Of a stretch of DNA of 29,462 bases, positions 17,027 through 24,837 are shown piece after piece. A program made the position numbers and the translations under genes. The stretch lies in assembly GCA_038214535.1 (NCBI GenBank), contig JBBQRS010000061.1, positions 1 through 29,462 on the forward strand, in the 5' to 3' direction. The DNA is from JBBQRS01 sp038214535 (GTDB lineage Bacteria; Chloroflexota; Anaerolineae; CG2-30-64-16). The notes under the pieces were generated by a model. It was not told where the DNA came from. It ran no database searches and saw only the letters and a list, made by a program, of their open reading frames with translations. Within the stretch, counting starts at the first letter, position 1. Each line of letters opens with the position of its first letter.

Positions 17027-17510
17027 CGGTCTCACTCTCGATAGCGACGCCCCAGCCCGCGAGGACGGCGGCGGCGCGGCGGATGACTTCGGGGAGCGCG
17101 GCGGCGACCGGTTCGCTGAGCTCCAGGCCGATTGTGATATCTGCGGGTTGGACGCCGATCAGCGCGACGTGCGCGGGCATCCGGTTGCGGGCGGTCGCCA
17201 GCCCCAGCAACTCCTGGAATGTGATCTGATGCGGTGACAGCTTGATGCCCACGAAAAGCGGAATATCAGGCCCGGCGAGTTGGATCACCGCGCCGGGGGG
17301 CTGCCGGGCGTCAATCGCATCCAGCACCAGCAGGCGGTCGCTCTCCTCGACGATGGGCAGCAGGTTCAACCCCAGCGTGCCGCCGTCGAGGAAGTCCACG
17401 TCCGGGTTGGCGCGTGCATAGCGGTCGCGCAGCACGCTCACCGCGTGGACGCCCACGCCCTCGTCGCGGTTCAGGGTGTTGCCGATGCCCAGCGCTACGA
17501 TTTTCGTCAA
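17004..17510 (-). CDS. [NiFe]-hydrogenase maturation protease (HyaD/HybD family)
   Basis: The product is 168 residues. I chose the TTG at 17510, giving MTKIVALGIGN with AAAGGGAA about 7 nt upstream; an upstream TTG at 17531 is less like the family. Nickel-binding residues expected from HybD are present: Glu17 in RDEGVG, Asp64 in LVLDAID and His94 in LSPHQITF. DGGTLGLNLLP is also typical. It removes the C-terminal peptide of the large subunit encoded just upstream once nickel is inserted. The gene follows the large subunit by about 142 nt, in which a repeat sits. Confidence 0.92.
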   Translation of the reverse strand: MTKIVALGIGNTLNRDEGVGVHAVSVLRDRYARANPDVDFLDGGTLGLNLLPIVEESDRLLVLDAIDARQPPGAVIQLAGPDIPLFVGIKLSPHQITFQELLGLATARNRMPAHVALIGVQPADITIGLELSEPVAAALPEVIRRAAAVLAGWGVAIESETDETDPPA

Positions 17511-17561
17511 GGTGAATTCCCTTTCATGCAACTCCCCGCAGAGTACGCATCTTGTGCAGCA

Positions 17562-17628
17562 CCCCTTTGTAGTGACGGCTTCAGCCGTTGGGGGGCGACA
17601 TAGCGGCTGAAGCCGCCACTACAAAGGG
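17562..17628. repeat. CTTTGTAGTGACGGC-family stem-loop
   Basis: CCCTTTGTAGTGACGGCTTC and its inverted mate (GAAGCCGCCACTACAAAGGG) form a stem between the large-subunit and protease genes. It is a copy of the family found at 13266, 22869, 24947 and 27544. Confidence 0.8.
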
Positions 17629-17652
17629 TCGGTCAGGCTCTTCGCGAACGGG

Positions 17653-19392
17653 TTAGCCCAGGCAGACGTTCAACCCGGTCTGCACTTCGCCGAGGTCGGT
17701 CCCGTCCGCGTCTACCATGTGGACGGCGCAGGCCATGCACGGGTCGAACGAGTGGATGGTGCGCAGGATCTCCAGCGGCCATTCCGGTTTGGCGAGCGGC
17801 GTGCCCACCAGCGACGCCTCGTAGGCGCTGGGCTGGCCTTTGTGGTCGCGCGGCGAGCCGTTCCATGTCGTCGGCACGACCATCTGGTAGTTCGCGATCT
17901 TCCCGTTCTCGATCACGATCCAGTGGCCCAGCGCGCCGCGCGGGGCCTCCATGAAGCCGAAGCCCTGCGCCCGGCGCGGCCAGGTGGTCGGCTCCCACTT
18001 GCTGTTGTTGAAGGTCTGCGTGTTCCCCGCGTTGATCTCGGCGATCAGCCCGGCGTAGAAGGTGCGCAGCGAGTCCGCGCAGATTTTGGTCTCGATGGCG
18101 CGGGCTGCCGTGCGCCCCAGCGTCGAGAAGAGCGCGGACACCGGCGCGTTCAGCGCCCCCAGCACCCTGTCGGTCAGCTCGCGGGTCTGCTCGTGGCCCG
18201 TCGCATAGAGCGCCAGCACGCGGGCCAGCGGCCCGACTTCGACGGGCAGCTCGTTCCAGCGCGGCGCTTTCAGCCACGAGTACTGCTGCTCGACGTTCAG
18301 TTCCTCGTAGGGTAAGTCGGGGCCGGTGTAGTTGAAGGTCGTCTCGCCCTGCCACGGGTGCAGCCCCGCGCCGTTGCCCACGGCGTCATATTTGTACCAC
18401 GAGTGGGCAATGTACTCCTGCATCTTCGCGAAGTCATTGGGGTCGGGCACGGTGATGTTGTTGAGGTCGCGGCCGACGATCAGTGCGCGCGGGATCATGA
18501 AGCTGGCCGGGTCGTTCTTGCCGTCGGCGGGGAAGTCGCCCCACGTCAGGAAGTTGCCCAGCCCCTCGCCCAGCGCCGCGTAGTCCAGATAGTAGGGCGC
18601 GATCGCCAGCAGATCGGGCAGGTAGACCTGATCCACGAAGGCGATGATCTTCTCGATGCTGGCGCTGATGATGGCGAGGTGGGTCGCGTTGAGCGCGACG
18701 TCGCTGTCCATGTCAATCGGCATAGGCACGCCGCCCACCACGAAGTTCGGGTGGGGGTTCTTGCCGCCGAAGATCGTGTGAATCTTGACGACATCCTTCT
18801 GCCAGTCGAGCGCCTCCAGATAGTGCGCCACGGCCAGCAGGTTGATCTCGGGCGGCAACTTGTAGGCCGGGTGGCCCCAGTAGGCGTTGCTGAAGATCGA
18901 AAGCTGCCCGCTGTCCACAATCGCCTGCACTGTGTCGCGCACTCCGGCGAAGTAAGCCGGTGAGGATTGGGGCCACGGCGAGATGGACTGCTGAATCTCC
19001 GAGGTCTTCTGCGGGTCCGCCTTGAGCGCGGAGACCACATCTACCCAATCCAGCGCGTGCAGGTGATAAAAATGCATCACGTGGTCATGCACGTACTGCT
19101 GGGCGATCATCAGGTTGCGGATCAGGTTCGCCGCTTTGGGGATCTCGATATCGAGCGCGTCTTCTACCGAGCGGATCGACGCGAAGGCGTGGACGGTGGT
19201 GCAGACCCCGCACGTGCGCTGGGCGAAGGCCCACGCCTCGCGCGGGTCGCGCCCGCGCAGGATGGTCTCGATCCCGCGCACCATCGTGCCGGAGGAATAG
19301 GCCGAGGCCACGCTGTTGTCTGCGCCCAGCTCGGCTTCGATCCGCAGGTGGCCCTCGATGCGGGTGATCGGGTCAATGACAAGTCTGGCCAT
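17653..19392 (-). CDS. [NiFe]-hydrogenase large subunit (Isp-type, group 1e-like)
   Basis: The product is 579 residues. The Ni-Fe ligands are all present: L1 motif RTCGVCTTVH (Cys61, Cys64) and L2 motif DPCMACAVH (Cys552, Cys555). His558 marks the expected cleavage point, leaving a 21-residue peptide (MVDADG to LNVCLG) to be removed by the maturation protease. The N-terminus VIDPITRIEGHLRIE is canonical for uptake hydrogenases. It forms the H2-activating subunit and is co-exported with the Tat-bearing small subunit. It follows the SpoIIAA-like gene by 9 nt. The assignment as Isp-type comes from the gene order small-isp1-isp2-large; a tree would be needed for the exact subgroup. Confidence 0.96.
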   Translation of the reverse strand: MARLVIDPITRIEGHLRIEAELGADNSVASAYSSGTMVRGIETILRGRDPREAWAFAQRTCGVCTTVHAFASIRSVEDALDIEIPKAANLIRNLMIAQQYVHDHVMHFYHLHALDWVDVVSALKADPQKTSEIQQSISPWPQSSPAYFAGVRDTVQAIVDSGQLSIFSNAYWGHPAYKLPPEINLLAVAHYLEALDWQKDVVKIHTIFGGKNPHPNFVVGGVPMPIDMDSDVALNATHLAIISASIEKIIAFVDQVYLPDLLAIAPYYLDYAALGEGLGNFLTWGDFPADGKNDPASFMIPRALIVGRDLNNITVPDPNDFAKMQEYIAHSWYKYDAVGNGAGLHPWQGETTFNYTGPDLPYEELNVEQQYSWLKAPRWNELPVEVGPLARVLALYATGHEQTRELTDRVLGALNAPVSALFSTLGRTAARAIETKICADSLRTFYAGLIAEINAGNTQTFNNSKWEPTTWPRRAQGFGFMEAPRGALGHWIVIENGKIANYQMVVPTTWNGSPRDHKGQPSAYEASLVGTPLAKPEWPLEILRTIHSFDPCMACAVHMVDADGTDLGEVQTGLNVCLG

Positions 19393-19401
19393 GTTGCCCT
19401 C

Positions 19402-19725
19402 CTACTGATTCCGAAGCCAGGCGAGCGCTTCTTGTTCCGTCTCGAAAAGCTGCACCTCGTGCAGGTAGTAGCTTTCCGGGACATCCAGGATCGCGGGGTC
19501 AATCTTCGCGCCGAAGATGGCCGCGATGGGCATCATGGGGCGAAAGTTTTGGATGTGCCGGGCGCACTCCTCGCCGGTCGTCCCCGACAAGTCAATCAAC
19601 AGCTTGCCGCGGTAGTCGCTGAGGAACCCGGCCAACGCCCGGATCTCTTCATGCGAGAACGCGCCGGTGTGGCGGCATCGCATGATGTCTTTCTCGACAG
19701 GCGTGACGGTGAATGAACTCATCAT
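19402..19725 (-). CDS. SpoIIAA/STAS-like small protein inside the hydrogenase operon
   Basis: The product is 107 residues (or 106 from the second ATG at 19722), preceded by AGGAGGGC. It alternates strands and helices: FTVTPVEKDIMRCRHTG, a helix, KLLIDLSGTTG, a helix, MPIAAIFGAKID, then LHEVQLFETEQEALAWLRNQ. This fits SpoIIAA-like/STAS folds, where the helix-strand edge often binds partner proteins. It is 6 nt downstream of isp2 and 9 nt upstream of the large subunit, so it is tightly co-translated. In the classical hynS-isp1-isp2-hynL order nothing lies here. It may be an assembly factor or a switch on Isp2; this is inference. Confidence 0.7.
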   Translation of the reverse strand: MMSSFTVTPVEKDIMRCRHTGAFSHEEIRALAGFLSDYRGKLLIDLSGTTGEECARHIQNFRPMMPIAAIFGAKIDPAILDVPESYYLHEVQLFETEQEALAWLRNQ

Positions 19726-19731
19726 GCCCTC

Positions 19732-20994
19732 CTATGTTTCCAGCGCGTCGGCGACCATCTGGGTCAGCCCGGCGGCCTTGAGGTCTGAGCCGAAGTGCGC
19801 GATGCCGTCGGTGAATTGCAGGCGGCAGTTCGAGCAGGTCATGGTGACGGTTTGCGCGCCGACCTTGCGTATCTGCGCCTCTTTTATCTGATACACGGCG
19901 TAGCGTTGCGGGTCGGCGTCTTTGATGGCGATCACCCCGCCGCCGCCGCCGCAACAGATCGCCTCCTCACGGTTGGGCGTCATCTCGTGGAACGCGGTGG
20001 GCGCGAGGATGCGCAGCAGCTCGCGCGGCTCCTCAATCAGCCCGCCACGCCGCTGAATCTTGCAGGCGTCGTGGAAGGTGATGATGCCGTCGTTGTCGTT
20101 TGCGCCCGCCTTCAGCTTGATGCGTCCCGTGCGGACGAACTCGGCCATCACGCCGACGATGTGCACCACTTCGATCCCGGCCGGCACTTCCATGATGTTG
20201 GCCGCCGTCCAGCGCAGCGCGTCATAGGCGTGGCCGCACTCGGTCACGACGATGCGCTTGACGCCTAGCTCCACCGCGCCGTCGAAGACGCGGTTCATGA
20301 TCTCGATGGTGTGGTCCTCGTTGCCCTCGTAGAACCCGAAGTTCACCACTTCGCGCGCGCTCGAGCTGACGGTCCACTTCTCGCCCGCAGCGTTCATGAT
20401 CTGCGCGACGGCCGCAACGTTGCCGGGGAACTTCATCACCTCGATGGAGGTGTAGACCACCAGCGAGTCTGCGCCCTGCACGTCGCGCGGGATTTCCACT
20501 TCCCACTCGTCGGCCACCCACTCCAGGCGCGAGTCCCAGACATCCTCGGTCATCCCCAGCGGGCTGCCTTCGTCGAGTTGCTTTTCTACCGCGGTCATCA
20601 GCTCGGCGGGAACCATCCCCGACTCGGACATCGCGGAGCGCACCTCGTGGATCAGCGGGCCAAGCTGGATGCCCATCGGGCAGACCATGGCGCACTTGTT
20701 GCACATGGTGCAGGCTTCATAGACCAGGGTGCTCCATTCGGCCAACGCTTCGTCGGTGATCGGTTTTTCCATGCCGATGGCCGTGCGTATCTTGCCGCCG
20801 AGGGTGAAACGCTGTTCGTAGGCGCGGCGCAGCAGTTCCACCTTCCAGATCGGCGTATATTCGGGGATGCCCGTCGCATGATAGAAATGACAGGCCTGGG
20901 CGCACATCCCGCACCGCGTACACGCTTCGAGTTGCGACGCGACCCAGCCGCCGGTTTCCCGGACGAAGGTCTGCATTGCGGATTCGGTTGCCAT
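19732..20994 (-). CDS. isp2: Isp2: HdrD/DsrK-like iron-sulfur protein with CCG domain
   Basis: The product is 420 residues; AAGGGGG precedes the ATG. Two [4Fe-4S] motifs are at Cys25/28/31/35 (CTRCGMCAQAC) and Cys95/98/101/105 (CTMCNKCAMVC). A complete CCG cluster follows: Cys311, Cys347-Cys348, Cys387 and Cys390, with spacing C-x35-CC-x38-CxxC, as in HdrB/HdrD and DsrK where it binds the non-cubane cluster that cleaves disulfides. The first CCG half is degenerate (TECGH only), as in DsrK. It would take electrons from Isp1 on the cytoplasmic side and reduce, or be reduced by, a disulfide or persulfide carrier. It is 10 nt downstream of isp1. Confidence 0.92.
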   Translation of the reverse strand: MATESAMQTFVRETGGWVASQLEACTRCGMCAQACHFYHATGIPEYTPIWKVELLRRAYEQRFTLGGKIRTAIGMEKPITDEALAEWSTLVYEACTMCNKCAMVCPMGIQLGPLIHEVRSAMSESGMVPAELMTAVEKQLDEGSPLGMTEDVWDSRLEWVADEWEVEIPRDVQGADSLVVYTSIEVMKFPGNVAAVAQIMNAAGEKWTVSSSAREVVNFGFYEGNEDHTIEIMNRVFDGAVELGVKRIVVTECGHAYDALRWTAANIMEVPAGIEVVHIVGVMAEFVRTGRIKLKAGANDNDGIITFHDACKIQRRGGLIEEPRELLRILAPTAFHEMTPNREEAICCGGGGGVIAIKDADPQRYAVYQIKEAQIRKVGAQTVTMTCSNCRLQFTDGIAHFGSDLKAAGLTQMVADALET

Positions 20995-21004
20995 AGCGAC
21001 CCCC

Positions 21005-21688
21005 TTACGGCGTCACGCCGCGCTTGCCGAACTGCGCGCCGTAGATCGTCTTTGAGAAGAAATAGAACATGAAATGCGAGATGCGGCTGAGCGGAATCCA
21101 GATCAGCAGCCAATTCACGGCCAGCATGTGCAGGCTGAAGGCTTGCTCATACGGGAAGAAGAGGTGATGCGTCATGATGTAGCCGCTGATCATGGGCAGG
21201 AAGACGAACAACAGGTTGAACCACTCGGCGGGGCCGGTGATCAACTTCAGCACGGGGTGAATCAGCCGGTTGAAGAAGAGGGCGATCATGGCGGCGATGC
21301 CCACCACGGCCAGCGCATCCACGACCGGCAGCGGCAGCGTGGGCCAGCCGAACCCGATCAGGCTCTTCCAAACCAGCATGTGCGCCGCGCCCAGGAAGAT
21401 CACTACGAACAGCCCCAGGTGGAACAGCCCGCCCGCGATGTAGATCACCGGGTTGCGGCTGAAGGTGTTCTTGACCCAGGGGATGAACGGCCAGGCGATG
21501 ATGGCCTTGGCGTAGGCCGTGACCGCGCCGCCCACCTTGCTGCCTTTCGGCGCAACGTTGTCTTTGCGCCAGCCCAGCATGATGATACGCACCAACCGAT
21601 AGGCCATGCCCGCGACGAAGATCAGCAGGGAGGCGTAGAAGAGCGGGCCGCGCGTAAACTCAAGGATGTTTGTCCAGTTCATCGTCAC
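21005..21688 (-). CDS. isp1: Isp1: NarI/DsrM-like membrane cytochrome b
   Basis: The product is 227 residues, starting at a GTG at 21688 that overlaps the small-subunit stop by 4 nt; an ATG at 21682 is possible. About five membrane helices are visible: 15-35, 80-105, 122-140, 155-172 and 185-210. Candidate haem ligands are His90 (GGLFHLGLF), His103, His144 (RLIHPVL), His175, His187 and His205 (SRISHFMFYF), a pattern seen in NarI/DsrM/HmeC-type proteins. It would carry electrons from the periplasmic hydrogenase across the membrane to Isp2, or into the quinone pool. Its order between the small subunit and the HdrD-like gene is diagnostic of Isp hydrogenases. Confidence 0.93.
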   Translation of the reverse strand: MTMNWTNILEFTRGPLFYASLLIFVAGMAYRLVRIIMLGWRKDNVAPKGSKVGGAVTAYAKAIIAWPFIPWVKNTFSRNPVIYIAGGLFHLGLFVVIFLGAAHMLVWKSLIGFGWPTLPLPVVDALAVVGIAAMIALFFNRLIHPVLKLITGPAEWFNLLFVFLPMISGYIMTHHLFFPYEQAFSLHMLAVNWLLIWIPLSRISHFMFYFFSKTIYGAQFGKRGVTP

Positions 21689-22836
21689 AACTCCTCGTGC
21701 GTGTCGAGCTCAGCGGCGAGCTCGTTGCGGACGATCACTTCGCCGGCGTGGGCCGCCTTGCGCTCGGCCCGGTTGGCGAAGGCCATGCCCGCGCCCGCCG
21801 CAATACCCAGGCCTGCCGCCGCAGCCACCGCCGCGAAGCCGGGCCGGTCAATCGGCGCCGATTGCCCCTGATAGAACCCGCCGCCGTCCCAGAAGCCCGG
21901 TTGCGAGCAGCCCAGGCACGGGTGGCCCGACTGGATGGGGAACGACAGCCCGCCGTCCCACTTGATGCTGGCGCAGGCGTTGTAGGTGGTCGGCCCCTTG
22001 CAGCCCAGCTTGTAGAGACACCAACCCTGCCGCGCGCCCTCGTCGTTGAAGCTCTTGGCGAACTTGCCCGCCTCGTAGAACGCGCGGCGCAGACAGCGGT
22101 CGTGTACCGTGTGGCCGTAATAGGTCATGGGGCGGTGCAATTCGTCCAGCGCGGGCAGCGAGCCGAAGATCAGGAAGTGCGCGAGCGTGCCGGTGAACGC
22201 TTCGGGGATGGCGGGGCAGCCGGGGATGTTGACCACCGGCTTGTCTTTGATCACATCCCACACGCCCAGCGCGGCCGTCGGGTCGGGCTTCGCGCGGGGG
22301 ATGCCGCCGAAGGTGGCGCAGTTGCCCGTGGCGACGATGGCGGCCGCGCCCGCCGCGGCTTCCACCAGGTGATCCATCGCCGAGCGGCCGCCGATGGCGC
22401 AGTGGATGCCGTCCTGCGGCACGGAGCCTTCGACTACCAGGATGTATTGGCCCGCGTACTTCTGCATCGCTGTCTGCTTGGCCTCCTCGGCCTGCCTTCC
22501 GGCGGCGGCGGACAGGGTCTCGTGATAGTCAATCGAGATCGAGTTGAGCACGAGATCAACGAGGGTGGGGTTGTGCGAGCGGGTGAGCGCCTCGGTGCAG
22601 CCGGCACAGTCCTGCAACTCCAGCCAGATCACCGGGACGCGCGGTTTGGTTTGCAGCGCCCGTGCGACCTGGTGCGTCAGGGCGCGCCGGGCGGCGCGCT
22701 CCTCGACCGGGCTTACGGCCAGCAACGGCGTGGGTTGCAGCCCCATCAGGGCCGTGATCGCGCCGCACGCCTTGAAGAAGTCGCGCCGCGAGACGCCCTT
22801 GCGCTGCAAATGCTGGTAAACGGTTTCTTCCGTCAT
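21685..22836 (-). CDS. [NiFe]-hydrogenase small subunit, Tat signal, C-terminal anchor
   Basis: The product is 383 residues; the ATG at 22836 has GGAGG 5 nt upstream. A twin-arginine signal (SRRDFFKACGAITALMG, about 16-32) directs export. Proximal cluster ligands are in DCAGCTEA (Cys77, Cys80), GNCATFGG and IPGCPAIPE. Distal ligands are in HTVHDRCLRR and WCLYKLGCKGP, and medial ligands in YNACASIKWDGG and HPCLGC. The set is complete for an uptake hydrogenase, and no extra Cys suggests the oxygen-tolerant six-Cys type. A hydrophobic tail (about 345-372, FAAVAAAAGLGIAAGAGMAF) anchors it in the membrane. It starts the hydrogenase part of the cluster. Confidence 0.95.
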   Translation of the reverse strand: MTEETVYQHLQRKGVSRRDFFKACGAITALMGLQPTPLLAVSPVEERAARRALTHQVARALQTKPRVPVIWLELQDCAGCTEALTRSHNPTLVDLVLNSISIDYHETLSAAAGRQAEEAKQTAMQKYAGQYILVVEGSVPQDGIHCAIGGRSAMDHLVEAAAGAAAIVATGNCATFGGIPRAKPDPTAALGVWDVIKDKPVVNIPGCPAIPEAFTGTLAHFLIFGSLPALDELHRPMTYYGHTVHDRCLRRAFYEAGKFAKSFNDEGARQGWCLYKLGCKGPTTYNACASIKWDGGLSFPIQSGHPCLGCSQPGFWDGGGFYQGQSAPIDRPGFAAVAAAAGLGIAAGAGMAFANRAERKAAHAGEVIVRNELAAELDTHEEL

Positions 22837-22868
22837 GGAATCCTCCTGTCTCCCCGAGCTACGACCGA

Positions 22869-22963
22869 CCCTTTGTAGTAGTGGCTTTAGCCACCGGGGT
22901 GGCGACCCAACGGCTGAAGCCGTCACTACGAAGGGACGTACACCAGTTTTGGATAGATTCTCA
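22869..22963. repeat. CTTTGTAGT-family stem-loop ending in GGATAGATTCTCA
   Basis: The stem-loop core spans 22869-22935, and the typical element end GGATAGATTCTCA (22951-22963) follows. Those last bases are the TGA stop of the GcvH-like gene. It fills the gap before the hydrogenase small subunit. Confidence 0.8.
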
Positions 22964-23407
22964 GCTACACGAGACGCCGTCGGCGGCCATCTTGGCCTCG
23001 TAGGCCGCGACGCCGGCCGCGCCGGTCACCAGGGCGCTCACCTCGGCGTCCCAGGCGCTCGGCTGAATCTCGGCGATCCACCCCTCGCCGTAGGGGTCGG
23101 AGATCGCCAGATTGGGGTTCGCCGCCAGTTGGTCGTTGGCGCGCAGCATGATGCCGGTGACGGGGGCGGGCACGGGGCCGACGAACTTGCTGCTCTCGAC
23201 GGTTGCCAGGCTCTTGCCCTGCTTGATCTCCGAGCCGATGTTCTTGGTCTTGGCGGTGATGGCCGCCAGCTTGCCGCCGGACAGCTTGCCCGCCACGCTG
23301 GTCATCCCCACGCGCACATTGCCGTCGGCCATCGGTTTGGCCCATACGTGCTTATCCAACAGGTAATACAAATCTTCAGGGAGGTCGCAACCTCGCACGG
23401 TCGTCAT
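22961..23407 (-). CDS. GcvH-like lipoyl-carrier protein (LbpA-like candidate)
   Basis: The product is 148 residues; AAAGGAG lies about 7 nt before the ATG. It has the GcvH fold signature, with the lipoyl Lys74 in VESSKFVGPVPAPVTG and the C-terminal YGEGWIAEIQPS. There are no glycine cleavage genes (gcvT, gcvP) nearby. Instead it sits between dsrE/tusA genes and the hydrogenase, with a lipoate ligase at the far end of the cluster. In sHdr sulfur oxidisers, GcvH-like LbpA proteins carry sulfur on lipoyl groups. I infer a similar role here, with Isp2 as the redox partner. Cys7 and Cys147 are additional thiols. The last codons and stop adjoin a mobile-like repeat, so the C-terminus may have been altered. 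Confidence 0.88.
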   Translation of the reverse strand: MTTVRGCDLPEDLYYLLDKHVWAKPMADGNVRVGMTSVAGKLSGGKLAAITAKTKNIGSEIKQGKSLATVESSKFVGPVPAPVTGIMLRANDQLAANPNLAISDPYGEGWIAEIQPSAWDAEVSALVTGAAGVAAYEAKMAADGVSCS

Positions 23408-23443
23408 GGTGTTACTCCTTTACGTGTGCTACTACAGGAACGC

Positions 23444-23546
23444 TGCAACGGATAGAAGCGGATGAGCGGATATGACGTGCGCGCCCATCCGTTGCCGTGC
23501 CTCTTCTCCGTGTCTCCGTGTTTCCTTGTCTACTTGCCTACTTGCC
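23444..23546. repeat. Composite repeat: GCAACGGATAGAAGCGGATG hairpin plus TTTCCTTGTCTACTTGCC unit
   Basis: The left part is related to the inverted repeat at 1769-1853 (GCAACGGAT...ATCCGTTGC). The right part shares a 20-nt stretch with 8033-8052, and it abuts the dsrE-like stop codon exactly, as it does there for the giant gene. It lies within the sulfur-relay gene cluster. Confidence 0.7.
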
Positions 23547-23918
23547 TCAAAACGTCAGCACCGTCTTGCTGTCTTCGGCGAGTTGCCACATCGTCGCGCC
23601 GCCGACCATCTTCACGCCGTCAATCAGGTCGGCTTCGGTCATATCGTGCAGCTCGGTCGAGGCGGTGCAGGCCAGGAAATGGACGCCCGCTTCCTGCGCG
23701 TCGGCGATGAAATCGCTCACCGGCTTGCCGCCCGCCTTGGGATAGACGGTCTCCGCCACGCCTTCCTTAAGAAGCAACGTGCCGTCAATGGTGAAGAACA
23801 TGTTCACTTCGTACTCCATGGCCGCGGCCAGGGAGGCGAAGAAGAACGGGGTGGCGCAGCGGCGCGGGGTGTCCGGCCCGCTGGTCATGATGATCAGGAC
23901 TTTGTCTTCGTCTGCCAT
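23547..23918 (-). CDS. DsrE family sulfur-relay protein
   Basis: The product is 123 residues, starting at the ATG at 23918 (MADEDKVLIIMTSGPDTP); its ribosome site is weak (GAAAGAG), suggesting coupling to the gene 16 nt upstream. The DsrE-type fold is indicated by VLIIMTSGP, VNMFFTIDGTLLL and the end DLIDGVKMVGGATMWQLA. The candidate sulfur-binding Cys84 lies in HFLACTAS; Cys21 is a second thiol. DsrE-type proteins accept sulfane sulfur from TusA or rhodaneses. It is adjacent to dsrE2-like and tusA genes, which supports a shared relay. Confidence 0.88.
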   Translation of the reverse strand: MADEDKVLIIMTSGPDTPRRCATPFFFASLAAAMEYEVNMFFTIDGTLLLKEGVAETVYPKAGGKPVSDFIADAQEAGVHFLACTASTELHDMTEADLIDGVKMVGGATMWQLAEDSKTVLTF

Positions 23919-23934
23919 AGGTGTGTTCTCTCTT

Positions 23935-24429
23935 TCAGAATGACAGTGCGATGGCGTTCTGGCTGGCATATTCGAGGAAGGTGGCCGCGCCGCCGATTTC
24001 GATGCCGTCAATCAGGTCTTCCTTCTTGATGCCCATCACGTCCATGGTCATCTGGCACGCGATGAGCCGCACGTCGAATTCGATCGCCATCTCCAGCAAC
24101 TCGCTGAGCTTGGCGACGTGGGCCTTGTCCATCCACGAGTTCATCATCCCGGTGGCGACGGAGGTCATGCCGGGCAACACGCCCAGGATGTTGGGCACGG
24201 AGAAGCCGGGGATGGGCTGGGGCATGGCCGGGTTGCCGATGGGCGCGACTTTCAGCTTGTCGGCGTTGCCCTTCCGCAAGATCTCCAGGCCGTAGAAGGT
24301 GAAGAAGATGGCGCACTCCATGTCCATCGCCACCGCGCCGGTCGCCAGGATCAGCGGGGGGTAGGCGGCGTCGAGCGAGCCGTGGGCGGCGATGATTGCC
24401 AGACGGTTGCTGGCAGGTACGTCAGACAT
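23935..24429 (-). CDS. DsrE2-like (DsrE/DsrF family) sulfur-relay protein
   Basis: The product is 164 residues; AGGAGG is 5 nt before the ATG. Family features are GAVAMDMECAIFFTFYGLEI (about 31-50), PIPGFSVPNILGVLPGM and a conserved-type Cys125 in LIACQMTMDVMGIKKEDLID. DsrE2 proteins occur with TusA and rhodaneses in sulfur metabolisers. The more hydrophobic middle may associate with membranes. No full membrane anchor is apparent, unlike some DsrE2 proteins. It is read before the DsrE gene and after tusA. Confidence 0.88.
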   Translation of the reverse strand: MSDVPASNRLAIIAAHGSLDAAYPPLILATGAVAMDMECAIFFTFYGLEILRKGNADKLKVAPIGNPAMPQPIPGFSVPNILGVLPGMTSVATGMMNSWMDKAHVAKLSELLEMAIEFDVRLIACQMTMDVMGIKKEDLIDGIEIGGAATFLEYASQNAIALSF

Positions 24430-24446
24430 AGGTTCCTCCTGTTAGT

Positions 24447-24558
24447 GTCTATCCGAGAACTTGTAGTTTAGCCCCTTGCGTTGCCCCGGTTTGCCAGCAG
24501 GCAGGCCGGGGTGGGCGCCGGTGACGGGCACAAGGCCCTATACTACAGATAGATTCTT
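24447..24558. repeat. GTAGTTTAGCCCCTTG-family element with TCTATCC ends
   Basis: TCTATCCGAGAACTTGTAGT at the left and ...ACTACAGATAGATTCTT at the right are imperfect inverted ends. The inner GCCCCTTGCG faces GGGCACAAGGCCC. The second copy is at 27851-27940. It lies between tusA and the dsrE2-like gene. Confidence 0.75.
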
Positions 24559-24561
24559 GGT

Positions 24562-24798
24562 TTACTTGACCTTCTTGATGTAGAAGATGTACTTGTCGCC
24601 GTCGCGCTCCGAATCGAGCAATTCCTGGCCGGTCTTGCCGGTCCAGGCTGCCATGTCGCTGGTCGAGCCGGGGTCGGTGGCGATCATTTTGAGCACCTGT
24701 CCAACCGCCAGCGTATCCACGGCCTTCTTGGTCTTGAGGATGGGCATGGGGCAGGCCAGTCCGCTGCAATCGAGAACTTGATCGGGTGTGATAGCCAT
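24562..24798 (-). CDS. tusA: TusA-like sulfur carrier
   Basis: The product is 78 residues; AGGAGG lies about 7 nt before the ATG. The hallmark LDCSGLACPMPILKTKKAV contains the catalytic Cys16 in the CPxP motif, and Cys11 is a second thiol. TusA passes persulfide sulfur to DsrE-type proteins. It is the first gene of the sulfur/hydrogenase series after the regulator. The sequence KYIFYIKKVK completes the two-layer alpha/beta fold. Assignment is firm. Confidence 0.94.
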   Translation of the reverse strand: MAITPDQVLDCSGLACPMPILKTKKAVDTLAVGQVLKMIATDPGSTSDMAAWTGKTGQELLDSERDGDKYIFYIKKVK

Positions 24799-24837
24799 GA
24801 GAAACGCCTCCTGAGATTGAGTGAATTTGGTTGGTTA

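Noticed and set aside
21685..22836. Oxygen-tolerant (six-Cys proximal cluster) hydrogenase small subunit
   Set aside because: The proximal region shows the ordinary Cys set without the additional pair in the motif DCAGCTEA.
22961..23407. Plain glycine cleavage H protein
   Set aside because: No gcvT, gcvP or lipoate synthase gene is near and the neighbours are sulfur-relay and hydrogenase genes; kept only as an alternative.
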